The notes under the pieces are model-generated. The model did not search any database. It was not told where the DNA came from and was given only the letters and a program-made list of their open reading frames with translations. From Venturia oleaginea (taxonomy: Eukaryota; Ascomycota; Dothideomycetes; Venturiales; Venturiaceae), in assembly GCA_013176395.1 (NCBI GenBank), contig JABMLP010000035.1, forward strand, positions 62,001 to 126,000: 64,000 bases of DNA, written 5' to 3'. Positions 24,886-34,144 of this stretch are shown piece by piece (position 1 is the stretch's first letter; every line of letters starts with the position of its first letter). The position numbers were made by a program, and so were the translations under genes.

Positions 24886-25789
24886 ATGAAACTCATCTCC
24901 TCGGCCATTGTGCTCATCCTGGCTTGCACCGTTGCTGCAAAGGGCGATTATGTGTGTTTCCCTCCTTCCTTTCTATTCTCACCAGGCCCTGCGCTGCATT
25001 CATCGAATCGAATCTATCCGATGATGCCGATGGATGAGGTTTTTCGATGTCATCGGCCACGGCCACTCCTACCCTCGATGACAGTCAGACTTGAACCCAT
25101 TCATCTGGATTTCTCTATCAGGAGTAGCCAAAGCACTACACCTCTCTCATCCCAGAAAGGAAGGAAAAACATCAAGACGAGAAAAATAAAGAGGATATAA
25201 GGCTTATCACGTAGACGACGATGACGATGACGCTCCTGGCCGTCCCCTTCATCCAGACTCCACTCTATTCATCGGATGAACGGATGGACGGATGTAGAAC
25301 CAATATTCCCCGATGTCATCGTCTCCCTCTGTTTACCTCTGTACCCATACCGTCAATCTTCACGACCTCGTCTTGGCTAACCTATCTGTGAATAGAAACA
25401 ATGCGATAAGGAGGCCGGCCCGACGGGCGCTTGCTACCTCAAGAACGAAAAGGGCTGGAAATATGCTGAGAATCGAGGACATAATGAGGCGATGAAGCCC
25501 GAGTGGAAGCAGTACTGTCGTTCTGTAAGTTCATCTTTCCCTATTTTTTTCTTTTGTTTTTTTCCCCTCTTTTATCAAACCGATTTTTCAAATGGATTGT
25601 AACGGCTTCTGTTCTTCCCGCGTCGTTAACTATTGAGTTTTTCTTCTTTATCTTGTTCGGGCAATGGGAAGTATGCACTGCGGCTGGTGCTAATCTTTGT
25701 ATTAGGCGTCTCGTTGCGATAAGCAGAATAATGGGTGTGTCATGAATGTGGTACAGGTGCATGGGATTTGGGAAGCTAGTTGTAGTTAG
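24886..25789 (+). CDS. Small secreted six-cysteine protein, paralogue 1
   Basis: Exons 24886-24951, 25396-25524 and 25706-25789 (92 aa), both introns phase 0 (444 and 181 nt). Residues 1-18 form a signal peptide (MKLISSAIVLILACTVAA) followed directly by the KGDY junction seen in paralogue 2. The mature part has cysteines spaced C-x9-C-x27-C-x5-C-x6-C-x14-C and ends C-S-stop. Exons 2 and 3 encode 43 and 27 residues, as in the two paralogues at 55.7 and 57.0 kb. Tryptophan and charged residues fill the loops. Three disulfides are likely. No known family is recognised. It is a candidate effector or antimicrobial protein: secretion is supported, function is not. It lies just left of the transposon island. 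Confidence 0.85.
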
Positions 25790-26310
25790 GAGGTTGTGGG
25801 TGCGTTTGGAGTAGGTGGGAGGGAGGGAGAGGAGGAAAGGGGATCATCATACCTATGGTGTCATCGTGATCGGAATTCGTAGTTTCAATGCTCAATACCT
25901 AATCCTCAATGTAATCAGCGATTCTGCATTGGATATATTGAGAAGTGGGAATTATTCGTAAACTTCAACGTGTCGTGAGCGATTTGGAGATTGTATTGTG
26001 CTTGTAGTAGGGAGCATACATAGTACGTCTATCAACAGTAGGCCTACGATACACATGTATAATCGTGTACGAGAGATATAGTAGATAGGTGGAGAAATTA
26101 CGGCCAGCCAATCGAATGTCGATGATTTTTAGCTGGGATCAGTTTGTACCCATCTAACTCGTACACGTGGCCTATTCTTGGACGGATTGGCTGGGAAATA
26201 GAATCTGCCTGGCCTTATCTATCCAATTACTCGTATTCGCCCACGTATTGGCACTGGGGTGAATCGCGCCCCTGTACTTTGACCACGTGATGGCTATTAC
26301 CGTTTGTATA
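25790..26310. other. Intergenic, 3' flank of the secreted gene
   Basis: AT-rich; no gene or repeat recognised before the pogo-derived MITE. Confidence 0.45.
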
Positions 26311-26644
26311 ACATATTCCACCACCGAGCCGGCCCCTTTTCCTTGGCACAGCCCTTATCCTCTTTAATACGTACTGTCTCAACAGCGCAACGCGATAGCC
26401 GTTCAAGAAGAAGGCAGAATTGATCTCGCTCTTCAGGCCTATACCTCTGGCCAATTTCAAAGCCTGGGCACAATGCGCGAAGGTGTAAAAAGGATATTGA
26501 GATATCTTCTGAATCAGGTAGCAGCACGACAGACTTGGAATCTATTGTTGATAGCGATAAAATTGAAGAGGCGTAATATGAGTTGGTCGTGCCAAGGAAA
26601 AGTGGCCGGCTCGGTGGTGTGGCCGGCTTGGTGGTGGTATACGT
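26311..26644 (+). mobile_element. 334-bp MITE derived from the pogo element
   Basis: Ends ACATATTCCACCACCGAGCC and the reverse complement of ACGTATACCACCACCAAGCC form ~24-bp TIRs flanked by TA (26309-26310, 26645-26646). Inside, a short remnant of a transposase N-terminus (GRIDLALQAY-like, about 26415-26480) is joined directly to the zinc-knuckle tail coding sequence (CKKDIEISSES-like, from about 26488). It therefore arose by one internal deletion of the pogo type present at 34-35 and 43-45 kb. Confidence 0.85.
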
Positions 26645-26790
26645 TATATATTAGTATAGATATTTTTCGTCTTTTGACTAACTAACTAACTGACTGACGC
26701 CCGCATTTCTAATCTGCGCCAAGGTGATAGATGTGTTGACGGCTGACCGTTTTAGAGGCTTTTAAAAGCGGTTAATGACTGTACACATAC

Positions 26791-27101
26791 TGTAAGAGTT
26801 CAACCCTCAAAGGTGTTTCGCAAGTGAGAGAAGACTGCTTGTATTTCAAAGTATCTAAGTACAGAGAAGAAAGTGTAAATACAGGAAGGATAGCTCGTAT
26901 AAATAATCCTCCTCTTACAATAGATCCTTCTAGAAAGTATCTTTAAATGGAAACGTGACAGCTTGCGAAATAGAACATGGCAGCTTGCGAAATAGAACAT
27001 GACAGCTTGCAAAATAGAACATGACAGCTTGCAGAATAACAAGAGAACAATTGGAAATCCAGTCATGGATAAGCTAGAGAGAAGGATTCCATCCCTTAAC
27101 A
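26791..27101 (-). repeat. 3' LTR of Ty3 element 1
   Basis: 311 bp, no difference seen from the other LTR. It contains four CAGCTTGC-A/G-AA-type subrepeats near 26960-27040. Confidence 0.95.
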
Positions 27102-30100
27102 TTATCCCCTCCCCCCCTCTCTTGTAGATCGATGTGAGCGTAGTCTCTGAGGGCGTAGTATAGGTCCGTCGTTTTCAAGAACGTTGCCGTAGGCACTTTC
27201 AAAAGCGTCCAGAGCTGTAGTTTGTTGGAGTTCGCTAAGGGGTTCCCACGTAGGATCAACGTAGCCTACCCACTTAACTAAGACTTCTCGTGTTTGTTGT
27301 CGACCTCGCCGGCGCCATCTTGCGGCTAGAATAGCCTCGATACCGTATTCCTCGTCTCCTTGTTCAGTTACTATAGGAGGCGGCTGTGTATTATCTTGTA
27401 TTTGTGAAGGTAGGGGATCTGTGCCAGCTCTCCTAAGTAAAGACGTATGAAATCGGTTGTGGATTCCTCTGGGTGTATCAAGCTCGTAAGACATTGAGTT
27501 GATAACTCGTGTAACTGTATACTTCCCATGAATCCAGTCTAGTTTCTTACAAGGACGTAGGGTTTTTACGTTCTTTAGGTTGAGCCAGACTTTGTCTCCC
27601 ACTTTAAAAGAGTCAGCCGGAGCACGATCTCTATTAGAGTAGTATTCTTGCTGTTGCTGAGCTGATACCATTGACGTTTCTGCCCATTCTTGTGCGTCCT
27701 TCAATTTTGCTACAAGATCTTGTGCTTTTTCTTTTGGATTCTCAGGGGTTTTCTGGGGAGCTTCAACAGTTCCTATATGCTCAATGTTATAACCGTGGGT
27801 TAAGAAGAAAGGCGATAGGCCCGTAGCTTGGTTTGGTCTATTATCGAGGCATATTTGAGCAATAGGCAGGAGCTCAACCCAGTCGTCCTGACTAAATGTA
27901 CAGAACTTACGTAGATAGGCTTCAACTTCTTGATTTCTTCTTTCCGTAGATCCATCAGTCTCAGGGTGATACGCTGTAGAGAGTCTTCTCTCTATCTTAA
28001 GAAGGTGACAAACTTCTTTCCAGAAAGCATTAACAAATTGCGTGTCCCTATCTGAGACTAGAGATCTAGGAAGCCAGTGTAATCTTACGTAGTTCTGCAT
28101 AAATAGTTTTGCAAATCCTTCAGCTCCAAACTGTTCTTTAGGCACTGGGAACAGGATAGTTCCTTTACCCAAGCGGTCAGTAATAACGCAGAGTCTTGTG
28201 CATCTTTGGCTCTCTGGTAATTCGACTATGAAGTCTACTGAAATATCTTGCCAGATACGGCTAGGGACAGGAAGAGGTTTAAGTAAACCTTTCTTTTTGT
28301 CTCGCCAGACTGAAGTTCTTCCGCAGACGTCACAATTGCGTATAAACTGACGTATATCTTGAGCAAATCCCGGCCAGTAGAACTGTCTGGAGAGAATAGC
28401 AATAGTAGCTTCTCGTCCAGGATGCCCTGATAGGACTGAATCGTGTATTTCTTGAATTACTCCTGTTAAGAGAGGCTCGTAGGAGGGCAACCAGATTCGG
28501 TCTCTATAGTAGAGCTGGTTGTTTTCGACTTTACAATCTCCTATAGAAGTAGGAACCTTTAGCTTAGATGGGAACTGCCTATCTTGCTTTAGAACGCTTT
28601 GGAAAATACGTCTGTAGTCTAGATCTCCTTCGAGTGCAGTTTCCCATCTATCCCTTAGATCACCTGAGAGAAAGGGATTTTGTATAAAGGGGATAGGTTC
28701 TTTGTCTACTTCTTGAGCATTTTCTTGGGCAGCTTCTTCTCTTGCAGGAGTCTTATCCTCTAGAACGTTAATCCAAAGCTTTGGAGGTAATAACGTTCTA
28801 GTTCTTTCAACGATTCTTGGGTCTTGAATATCCTTTGGGAGATCTTGATCCCTTCGAGTTAAGGCGTCTGGAACTACAGATTCAGAGCCTGGGCGATAGC
28901 CTAGTTTGAAGTTAAACTTAGCTAGTATCTGCGCCCATCTCATTTGCCTTTCATTTAGTTCCCTTTTTACCATAAACTTCTCAAGGTTCTTGTGATCTGT
29001 GAGGATAATGAATGGCTTACTTAGGCTTAGTAGCTCGCTAGTCCAATGGACTAGAGCTTTGACTATAGCCATAAGTTCTTTGTCGTGGATATCATAATTG
29101 CATTCGGCTGGCAAGTGCTTAGTAGAGAAGAAAGCACATGGTTTCCAGTTACCTAGCTCATCTTTTTGACTAAGTACTGCTCCGGAAGCCCAGCCTGAAG
29201 CATCAGGTTCTACTCGCGTAGGCTTATCTTCATCAAGTGCAGACAGGACAGGTTCTTTGCAAAACTCTGCCTTAAGTTTTTGAAAAGATTCTTCTTGCTC
29301 CTTTCCCCATAAAAATGGAGTATTCTTCTTTGTAAGGCGAACCAGAGGCTCCCTTATTGTTGAGTTATCTTTTACAAAGTCACGGTAGAAGTTTGTAAAG
29401 CCTAGGAAGCCACGTACTCCTCGTAGAGTAGTAGGACGTTCCCATTCTTTAATTGCTTTGATCTTCTCCGGATCCATGTGTAGGCCCGTTTCAGTATCTA
29501 TAACGAAGCCTAGATACTTGACTCGTTTGGTATTAAACTCGCACTTCCGAATATCAAGGTATAACCCAGCGTTAAGGCAGCTTTGAAGTATCTTTTCAGT
29601 CTTTTCTTCATGGTCTTTAAGGTTCTTTGAAGAGTATATTACTATATCGTCTAGATAAGCTGAGCAGAACTCGTCTAGGTATCGTCGAAGGATATAGTTT
29701 ATATACCGTTGAAAAGACGCAGGTGCACCGGTTAAGCCAAAGGGAGTAACTAGCCATTCAAATAGACCATATCTAGTTCGAAAGGCAGTTTTGAACTCAT
29801 CTCCCGTTGCGATTCGAATCTTGTGGAAGGCAGCATTTACATCAAGCTTACTAAGATACTTAGCACGAGCTAAGGTTAGTAAAGTCTCTTTTACTAACGG
29901 TAGCGGGTACCTATCCTTTCGAGTAATTGCGTTTAAGGCTCGGTAGTCTACGCAAAAGCGTAAGCCCCCTCCTGGTTTCTTCACAAAGAGAACTGGAGAC
30001 GCAGCAACTGATTTACTCTCTCGGATAAAGCCTTTATCTAGTAGCTCTGTAAGAGTCCTTCGCAAAACAAGGAGTTGTTCTCGACCCATACCATATAGAG

Positions 30101-30887
30101 GTCCCCAAGGAAGTGGTTTTCCTTCTTCTATAGGTATTTCGTGATCAATCCCAGGGCGATGCGGTGGTAGTCTCTCGGCCCTTTTAGGATCAAAGACAGC
30201 AGCGTACTTATGAAACCTCTTAGGTAGCAATTCCAGTATTTGCTCTGTTGTCAAAGGGACTTTCGGCTTCAAGGCAATATCAATATCTCGAAGAGTAACA
30301 GCAAATACTCTAGACGCGTCTTTGATTTTCTCAAGTGTAGAAGTGACAAGGCGGTGGAATCTTACGGGCGCTACTTGTTGTATATCAAGTTTGTCTTCAA
30401 ATTTAGCATCGCGAATGCTAATCCCGTTTGCAAAGGTAAGAGTACCTTTAGATTCATTGATAACGGCTTTGGTGTCCTTGAGAAAAGGCCTGCCTAGTAG
30501 AAGATCCTCAAATTGTCCCGGGACTATATAAGCAAAAGCGTTGCATATAAGTCCCCCTAAATCTAGGTTCAACTTCGCAATTTTTGTCACTTGGGTCTGT
30601 CCTTCTTCCTTAAGAACTCCACCTATAGTACGCGGACTAATAGGGAGTACTTCAAGGTCCATCTGCGAAGCTTTCTCCTCGTTTATTGATGCGTAGCAGC
30701 TAGATCCATTATCAAGGAGAGTTTTAAGAGAGTATATATCGTTCACTATAGTATTTGTGTAGAAAAGGCGGGAGAGCATCTTGGGTCTGAACTGCTCCCA
30801 TTCTTTTTCTATCCGAGAACGGTGTGAATCAGTGTCTTTGTTCGAATTCAAAATACTATTTACTCTCTCAATTGACTCCTTTGACAA
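27102..30887 (-). CDS. Ty3 element 1 pol polyprotein (PR-RT-RNaseH-IN-chromodomain)
   Basis: 1261 codons from the first listed initiator-like codon. The frame is open further upstream to overlap the end of gag, in the -1 frame, so no own start is needed. Order of domains: aspartic protease (LLDNGSSCYAS, with Asn in the usual Ser/Thr position, and LLLGRPFL flap-distal motif), reverse transcriptase (GGGLRFCVDYRALN, AYLDDIVIYS), RNase H (VEPDASGWASGAVLSQ, HDKELMAIV, TDHKNL), integrase with HHCC zinc finger (CDVCGR) and DDE (ITDRLGKG, SDRDTQF), and a C-terminal chromodomain (VLVKWVGYVDPTWEPL). The stop abuts the LTR at 27102. Confidence 0.95.
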   Translation of the reverse strand: MSKESIERVNSILNSNKDTDSHRSRIEKEWEQFRPKMLSRLFYTNTIVNDIYSLKTLLDNGSSCYASINEEKASQMDLEVLPISPRTIGGVLKEEGQTQVTKIAKLNLDLGGLICNAFAYIVPGQFEDLLLGRPFLKDTKAVINESKGTLTFANGISIRDAKFEDKLDIQQVAPVRFHRLVTSTLEKIKDASRVFAVTLRDIDIALKPKVPLTTEQILELLPKRFHKYAAVFDPKRAERLPPHRPGIDHEIPIEEGKPLPWGPLYGMGREQLLVLRRTLTELLDKGFIRESKSVAASPVLFVKKPGGGLRFCVDYRALNAITRKDRYPLPLVKETLLTLARAKYLSKLDVNAAFHKIRIATGDEFKTAFRTRYGLFEWLVTPFGLTGAPASFQRYINYILRRYLDEFCSAYLDDIVIYSSKNLKDHEEKTEKILQSCLNAGLYLDIRKCEFNTKRVKYLGFVIDTETGLHMDPEKIKAIKEWERPTTLRGVRGFLGFTNFYRDFVKDNSTIREPLVRLTKKNTPFLWGKEQEESFQKLKAEFCKEPVLSALDEDKPTRVEPDASGWASGAVLSQKDELGNWKPCAFFSTKHLPAECNYDIHDKELMAIVKALVHWTSELLSLSKPFIILTDHKNLEKFMVKRELNERQMRWAQILAKFNFKLGYRPGSESVVPDALTRRDQDLPKDIQDPRIVERTRTLLPPKLWINVLEDKTPAREEAAQENAQEVDKEPIPFIQNPFLSGDLRDRWETALEGDLDYRRIFQSVLKQDRQFPSKLKVPTSIGDCKVENNQLYYRDRIWLPSYEPLLTGVIQEIHDSVLSGHPGREATIAILSRQFYWPGFAQDIRQFIRNCDVCGRTSVWRDKKKGLLKPLPVPSRIWQDISVDFIVELPESQRCTRLCVITDRLGKGTILFPVPKEQFGAEGFAKLFMQNYVRLHWLPRSLVSDRDTQFVNAFWKEVCHLLKIERRLSTAYHPETDGSTERRNQEVEAYLRKFCTFSQDDWVELLPIAQICLDNRPNQATGLSPFFLTHGYNIEHIGTVEAPQKTPENPKEKAQDLVAKLKDAQEWAETSMVSAQQQQEYYSNRDRAPADSFKVGDKVWLNLKNVKTLRPCKKLDWIHGKYTVTRVINSMSYELDTPRGIHNRFHTSLLRRAGTDPLPSQIQDNTQPPPIVTEQGDEEYGIEAILAARWRRRGRQQTREVLVKWVGYVDPTWEPLSELQQTTALDAFESAYGNVLENDGPILRPQRLRSHRSTREGGRG

Positions 30888-30934
30888 TTTTGCTCTATCT
30901 ACTCTACGCCTCCATCCACGACTTTGGATAGAGG

Positions 30935-31957
30935 CTACTCTTTTTCCGAGTAGTCCTCTTCTTCAACTTCTTCATTCTCCTCAGTGGTTCCTTTGGCCCT
31001 TTTTGAACCAAGTTGCGTGACTCTTTCTACCTCTGTATCCAACCAGCAGTCTTTCATTCTATGGCCGGCCTTCCCACAGCGTAAGCAGAGGTTATTTGCC
31101 TTCCTATATTCATAGGCTTTAGACGAAATTTTTAACTTGTTTACGCGTGTAGGCTCCCAGTCCATAGCGTTCAGATCTTTAAAAGACTTCTCTTTATCTC
31201 TGAATCGTAACTTATCTTCTGAGGAAGAGAGCATCTTTGCTGTAGTGATTTGCATACTTGTATTCAAAAGATCGGACACAAACTGCTGGTAGGAGGTACT
31301 CTGAGATTGGCCTATTCTCTGGTTTCGCAGCTCTTGATTTATTGCTTTGTGTAGAAATGCAATTTTAACAGCGTCAGGCCAAGTCATTCCTCCAGCATTA
31401 GCAAGAGTGGTTTCAAAACGGGGAAGAAAAGAGAAGAAGGGTTCTTTCTCTTTTTGTTTGATTGTGGACAGGCTTACAGTAGCTCTTTGTTGTTGTACTG
31501 GATCGCCATAGAAGTTGTCCATATACTGTAACAATTTCTGTCCCGTTTTATCTTCCTCTGGAGCTGTCTTTACGTAGGCCAGAGTAGCCTGAGCTGCGGA
31601 GCCTCGTAGAGAGGAGAAGATGTAGGCAAATTGGTTCCTACTATCCCCTATAGACTCTGCGTCTATCTCCAACTTCATCCTTGCTTGTTGAAACCACTGA
31701 GCCCATTCAGAACGCTTGCCATCAAATTCTTGGAGCTTAGGAAGTACAGCTTTCTTCCTATGTATTCTGTCTTTTTGTGAATTCTTAGTCTCTTGTCCTT
31801 CTACTACGTTCTCAGAGCGAGTAGTGTTAGGTAAGATTGTAAGAATACGCGTAATAGCATCGTTCTGAATGGCTAGTTGATGTTGTAATGCTGCCATAGC
31901 TTCTTGTAGGGCTTGGGGTTCTTGAGGAACTCTTTGTTCCTGATCTTCTCCTTCCAT
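30935..31957 (-). CDS. Ty3 element 1 gag
   Basis: 340 aa. An acidic glutamine-rich N-terminus is followed by the retrotransposon capsid region (FDGKRSEWAQWFQQARMKL..FAYIFSSLRGSAA) and one CCHC zinc knuckle (CLRCGKAGHRMKDC) with an acidic tail. It forms the capsid and binds RNA. It stops at TAG 30935-30937. The A-rich TCGGAAAAAG two codons before the stop is a plausible -1 slippage site into pol. Confidence 0.93.
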   Translation of the reverse strand: MEGEDQEQRVPQEPQALQEAMAALQHQLAIQNDAITRILTILPNTTRSENVVEGQETKNSQKDRIHRKKAVLPKLQEFDGKRSEWAQWFQQARMKLEIDAESIGDSRNQFAYIFSSLRGSAAQATLAYVKTAPEEDKTGQKLLQYMDNFYGDPVQQQRATVSLSTIKQKEKEPFFSFLPRFETTLANAGGMTWPDAVKIAFLHKAINQELRNQRIGQSQSTSYQQFVSDLLNTSMQITTAKMLSSSEDKLRFRDKEKSFKDLNAMDWEPTRVNKLKISSKAYEYRKANNLCLRCGKAGHRMKDCWLDTEVERVTQLGSKRAKGTTEENEEVEEEDYSEKE

Positions 31958-32620
31958 ATTTTTACCTATGAGAGATAATAGAGAGCACTACTATACACAC
32001 TCCTAGGCTCTACTCTAGAGATTTGCTAGGCAGTATAGAGTCAATGCCTATTAGTATAGGAAGGTGACTATAGAATCCCAGAAGGATTTTTACACTATAG
32101 TCCGCTCTGCAATCCTTATTACTAAGGACAGAGCTCCCAGGGACTGTGAAGGCCAAGTGTATTAAATCTCTCTTCCTAGCTCTTTCTTTCCTCAGCTTAT
32201 TACAGCTTCAACTCCTAAGACTACGCTGTCTTAGGATGACCTGCCCTTGCTTCTTGGAGATTCTAGCACGTTCTAGAAAATCTCAGTTTGAATTCTCTTG
32301 AATTCCCTTTTTGGATTGGCCCTTTCGGTTGGCCCTTGCTTCTTGGAGATTCTAGCACCTTCTAGAAAATCTCAGCTTGAATTCTCTTGAATTCCCTTTT
32401 TGTTTGGCCCTTGAGGTTGGCCCTTGAAGTTGGCCTTTGAGGTTGGCCCTTGCTTCTTGAGTTAGGACAAGTGTCCTCTTCTTGAAATTCCTTTCTGTTT
32501 GGCCCTTGAGGTTGGCCCTCGCTTCTTGGATTAGGACAAGTGTCCTCTTCTTGAAATTCCTTTTTGGAGCTTGCTCTCTGTGAGCCTTTCTTCCTTTGTA
32601 AGATTGAGGTACTTAGATAA
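31958..32620 (-). repeat. Ty3 element 1 leader with internal tandem repeats
   Basis: Untranslated region between the 5' LTR and gag. Two ~90-bp imperfect copies (TTCTTGGAGATTCTAGCAC, about 32250-32400) and two ~72-bp copies (AGGACAAGTGTCCTCTTCTT, about 32460-32570) lie next to the 5' LTR, together with several TTGGCCCTTG motifs. They may include packaging or primer-site structures. Confidence 0.7.
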
Positions 32621-32931
32621 TGTAAGAGTTCAACCCTCAAAGGTGTTTCGCAAGTGAGAGAAGACTGCTTGTATTTCAAAGTATCTAAGTACAGAGAAGA
32701 AAGTGTAAATACAGGAAGGATAGCTCGTATAAATAATCCTCCTCTTACAATAGATCCTTCTAGAAAGTATCTTTAAATGGAAACGTGACAGCTTGCGAAA
32801 TAGAACATGGCAGCTTGCGAAATAGAACATGACAGCTTGCAAAATAGAACATGACAGCTTGCAGAATAACAAGAGAACAATTGGAAATCCAGTCATGGAT
32901 AAGCTAGAGAGAAGGATTCCATCCCTTAACA
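32621..32931 (-). repeat. 5' LTR of Ty3 element 1
   Basis: 311 bp, apparently identical to the copy at 26791-27101, followed by the CATAC target duplication. Confidence 0.95.
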
Positions 32932-33344
32932 CATACACGCAATGACTAGCACAATCATTTGGCATGAAGACAAATTCGTGTATGTTTTAGCCATTAATTG
33001 TATGTTTTAGCCATTAATTTTATGCTATAGTCACTGATTATATGTTTGAGGCCAAAAGGTTCAGCCATTTATTGCATAGAGTCGCTGCTGTAATCGAAGT
33101 CAATCTCAGGGGCATTACGCCGACCATCACCATAGAATGGCGCTAACCGCATTTGAATAATGGACAAACTCAAACTACACGGCAATCGACTCAACTCAAT
33201 TAAATTCATCGTTTTGGCTCAAATATCTCGCTCAGGAACGTGCTAAGGCCGCTGTACATACTGCCGGCGGCCTCAAAATCGCTCATTCTTCCTCCGATAA
33301 CGACTCAATGTCCCTGCCAATCTCGCTGGCATCGTAGGCGTCAC

Positions 33345-33692
33345 TCATATGGTTTTTGAGCCGCAGAATGCACAGGATAGCGGACACGTATGCTTCTTAA
33401 GTTGTCTTAACTTCCACTCCTTTGACTTGCCTACGAGGGCTACTCGTATTGCGAAATGGCATGTATGCTTCTCACGACCACGGCATTCGAGTTGCCAGAA
33501 CTGGGGCTTGCTGTTCTTGACGTTGAAAGACTCATTGGCGGCCGCAATCGCGTCGGTAATGAGGTTTTTGGCTTCCTCAAGAGTCTCGAAAGTCATTCCA
33601 AGCTGGAGTGGTGGATAGAGAGGGATATCTTCAGGTGCAGGAGGCTTTTGAGAGCGCTGGGACAGTGCCTGGCTTGATAATAGTGTCGCCAT
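33345..33692 (-). CDS. MULE transposase N-terminal domain (FAR1/MuDR-like), truncated
   Basis: 115 aa. PPLQLGMTFETLEEAKNLI, FWQLECRGREKHTCHF and LRQLKKHTC fit the zinc-binding N-terminal domain of Mutator-like transposases, including fungal Hop-type elements. The frame stops right after the domain and no MULE catalytic core follows between the TIRs, so this is a non-autonomous remnant. Confidence 0.6.
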   Translation of the reverse strand: MATLLSSQALSQRSQKPPAPEDIPLYPPLQLGMTFETLEEAKNLITDAIAAANESFNVKNSKPQFWQLECRGREKHTCHFAIRVALVGKSKEWKLRQLKKHTCPLSCAFCGSKTI

Positions 33693-33927
33693 AGGTGTAA
33701 TTTGAGGCTGTTGGTGTTGCTGAAATCGGGTTTTTGAGCAGAAATTTGCACGGTAAGTTGCCCTCCACTGTGTTGACTATAACTATATCAATTGTGTTGA
33801 TTGCTGCAGAATTGTATGCATGTAATAGTCATTGAACATACAATAATTGCAATTGTCGCAATCATGTATGCAATAGTCCGAAAATTTGATGATTGTGGGT
33901 GTACAGTCATTGGCCGCTTTTAAAAGC

Positions 33928-34144
33928 TACACGTATAGAAAGTTCTATGTAATTATCGCGTCTATTTGCGCTGGTGGTAGGTAAGTAGAAGACGGAATCG
34001 ATTTGTTCAGATCCACCTACATGTATTCCTCCTGATACCATAGTACCTTTAAATATTTTAGGTTTTCTCTTATCGGCCTTGTGCAAGTCTATTCTCCTGA
34101 ATCCTGATCTATCTATACTTATAGACAAAGAGGTCTTTGTTATA
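33928..34144. other. Short spacer between MULE and pogo element
   Basis: AT-rich, no gene. Target TA for the pogo TIR at 34143-34144. Confidence 0.4.

Larger units (their letters stand above)
26791..32931 (-). mobile_element. Complete Ty3-type chromovirus LTR retrotransposon
   Basis: LTRs 26791-27101 and 32621-32931 (311 bp each) appear identical. They start TGTTAAGGGATGG and end CTCTTACA on the element strand and are bounded by the 5-bp target duplication CATAC (26786-26790, 32932-32936). Gag and pol are both intact and pol ends in a chromodomain. All features point to a recently inserted and potentially active element. Confidence 0.95.
26758..33927. mobile_element. Mutator-like element (MULE) fragment split by a Ty3 retrotransposon
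   Basis: Outer 29-bp inverted repeats starting GCTTTTAAAAGCGG (left 26758-26786, right 33899-33927) differ at two positions only. The LTR element 26791-32931 with its CATAC duplication sits inside, just within the left TIR. Without it the element is about 1 kb and holds one MULE N-terminal-domain frame. No convincing 9-10-bp target duplication is seen around the TIRs. Confidence 0.6.

Noticed and set aside
33928..33936. Target-site duplication for the MULE
   Set aside because: The nine bases next to the two terminal repeats do not match.
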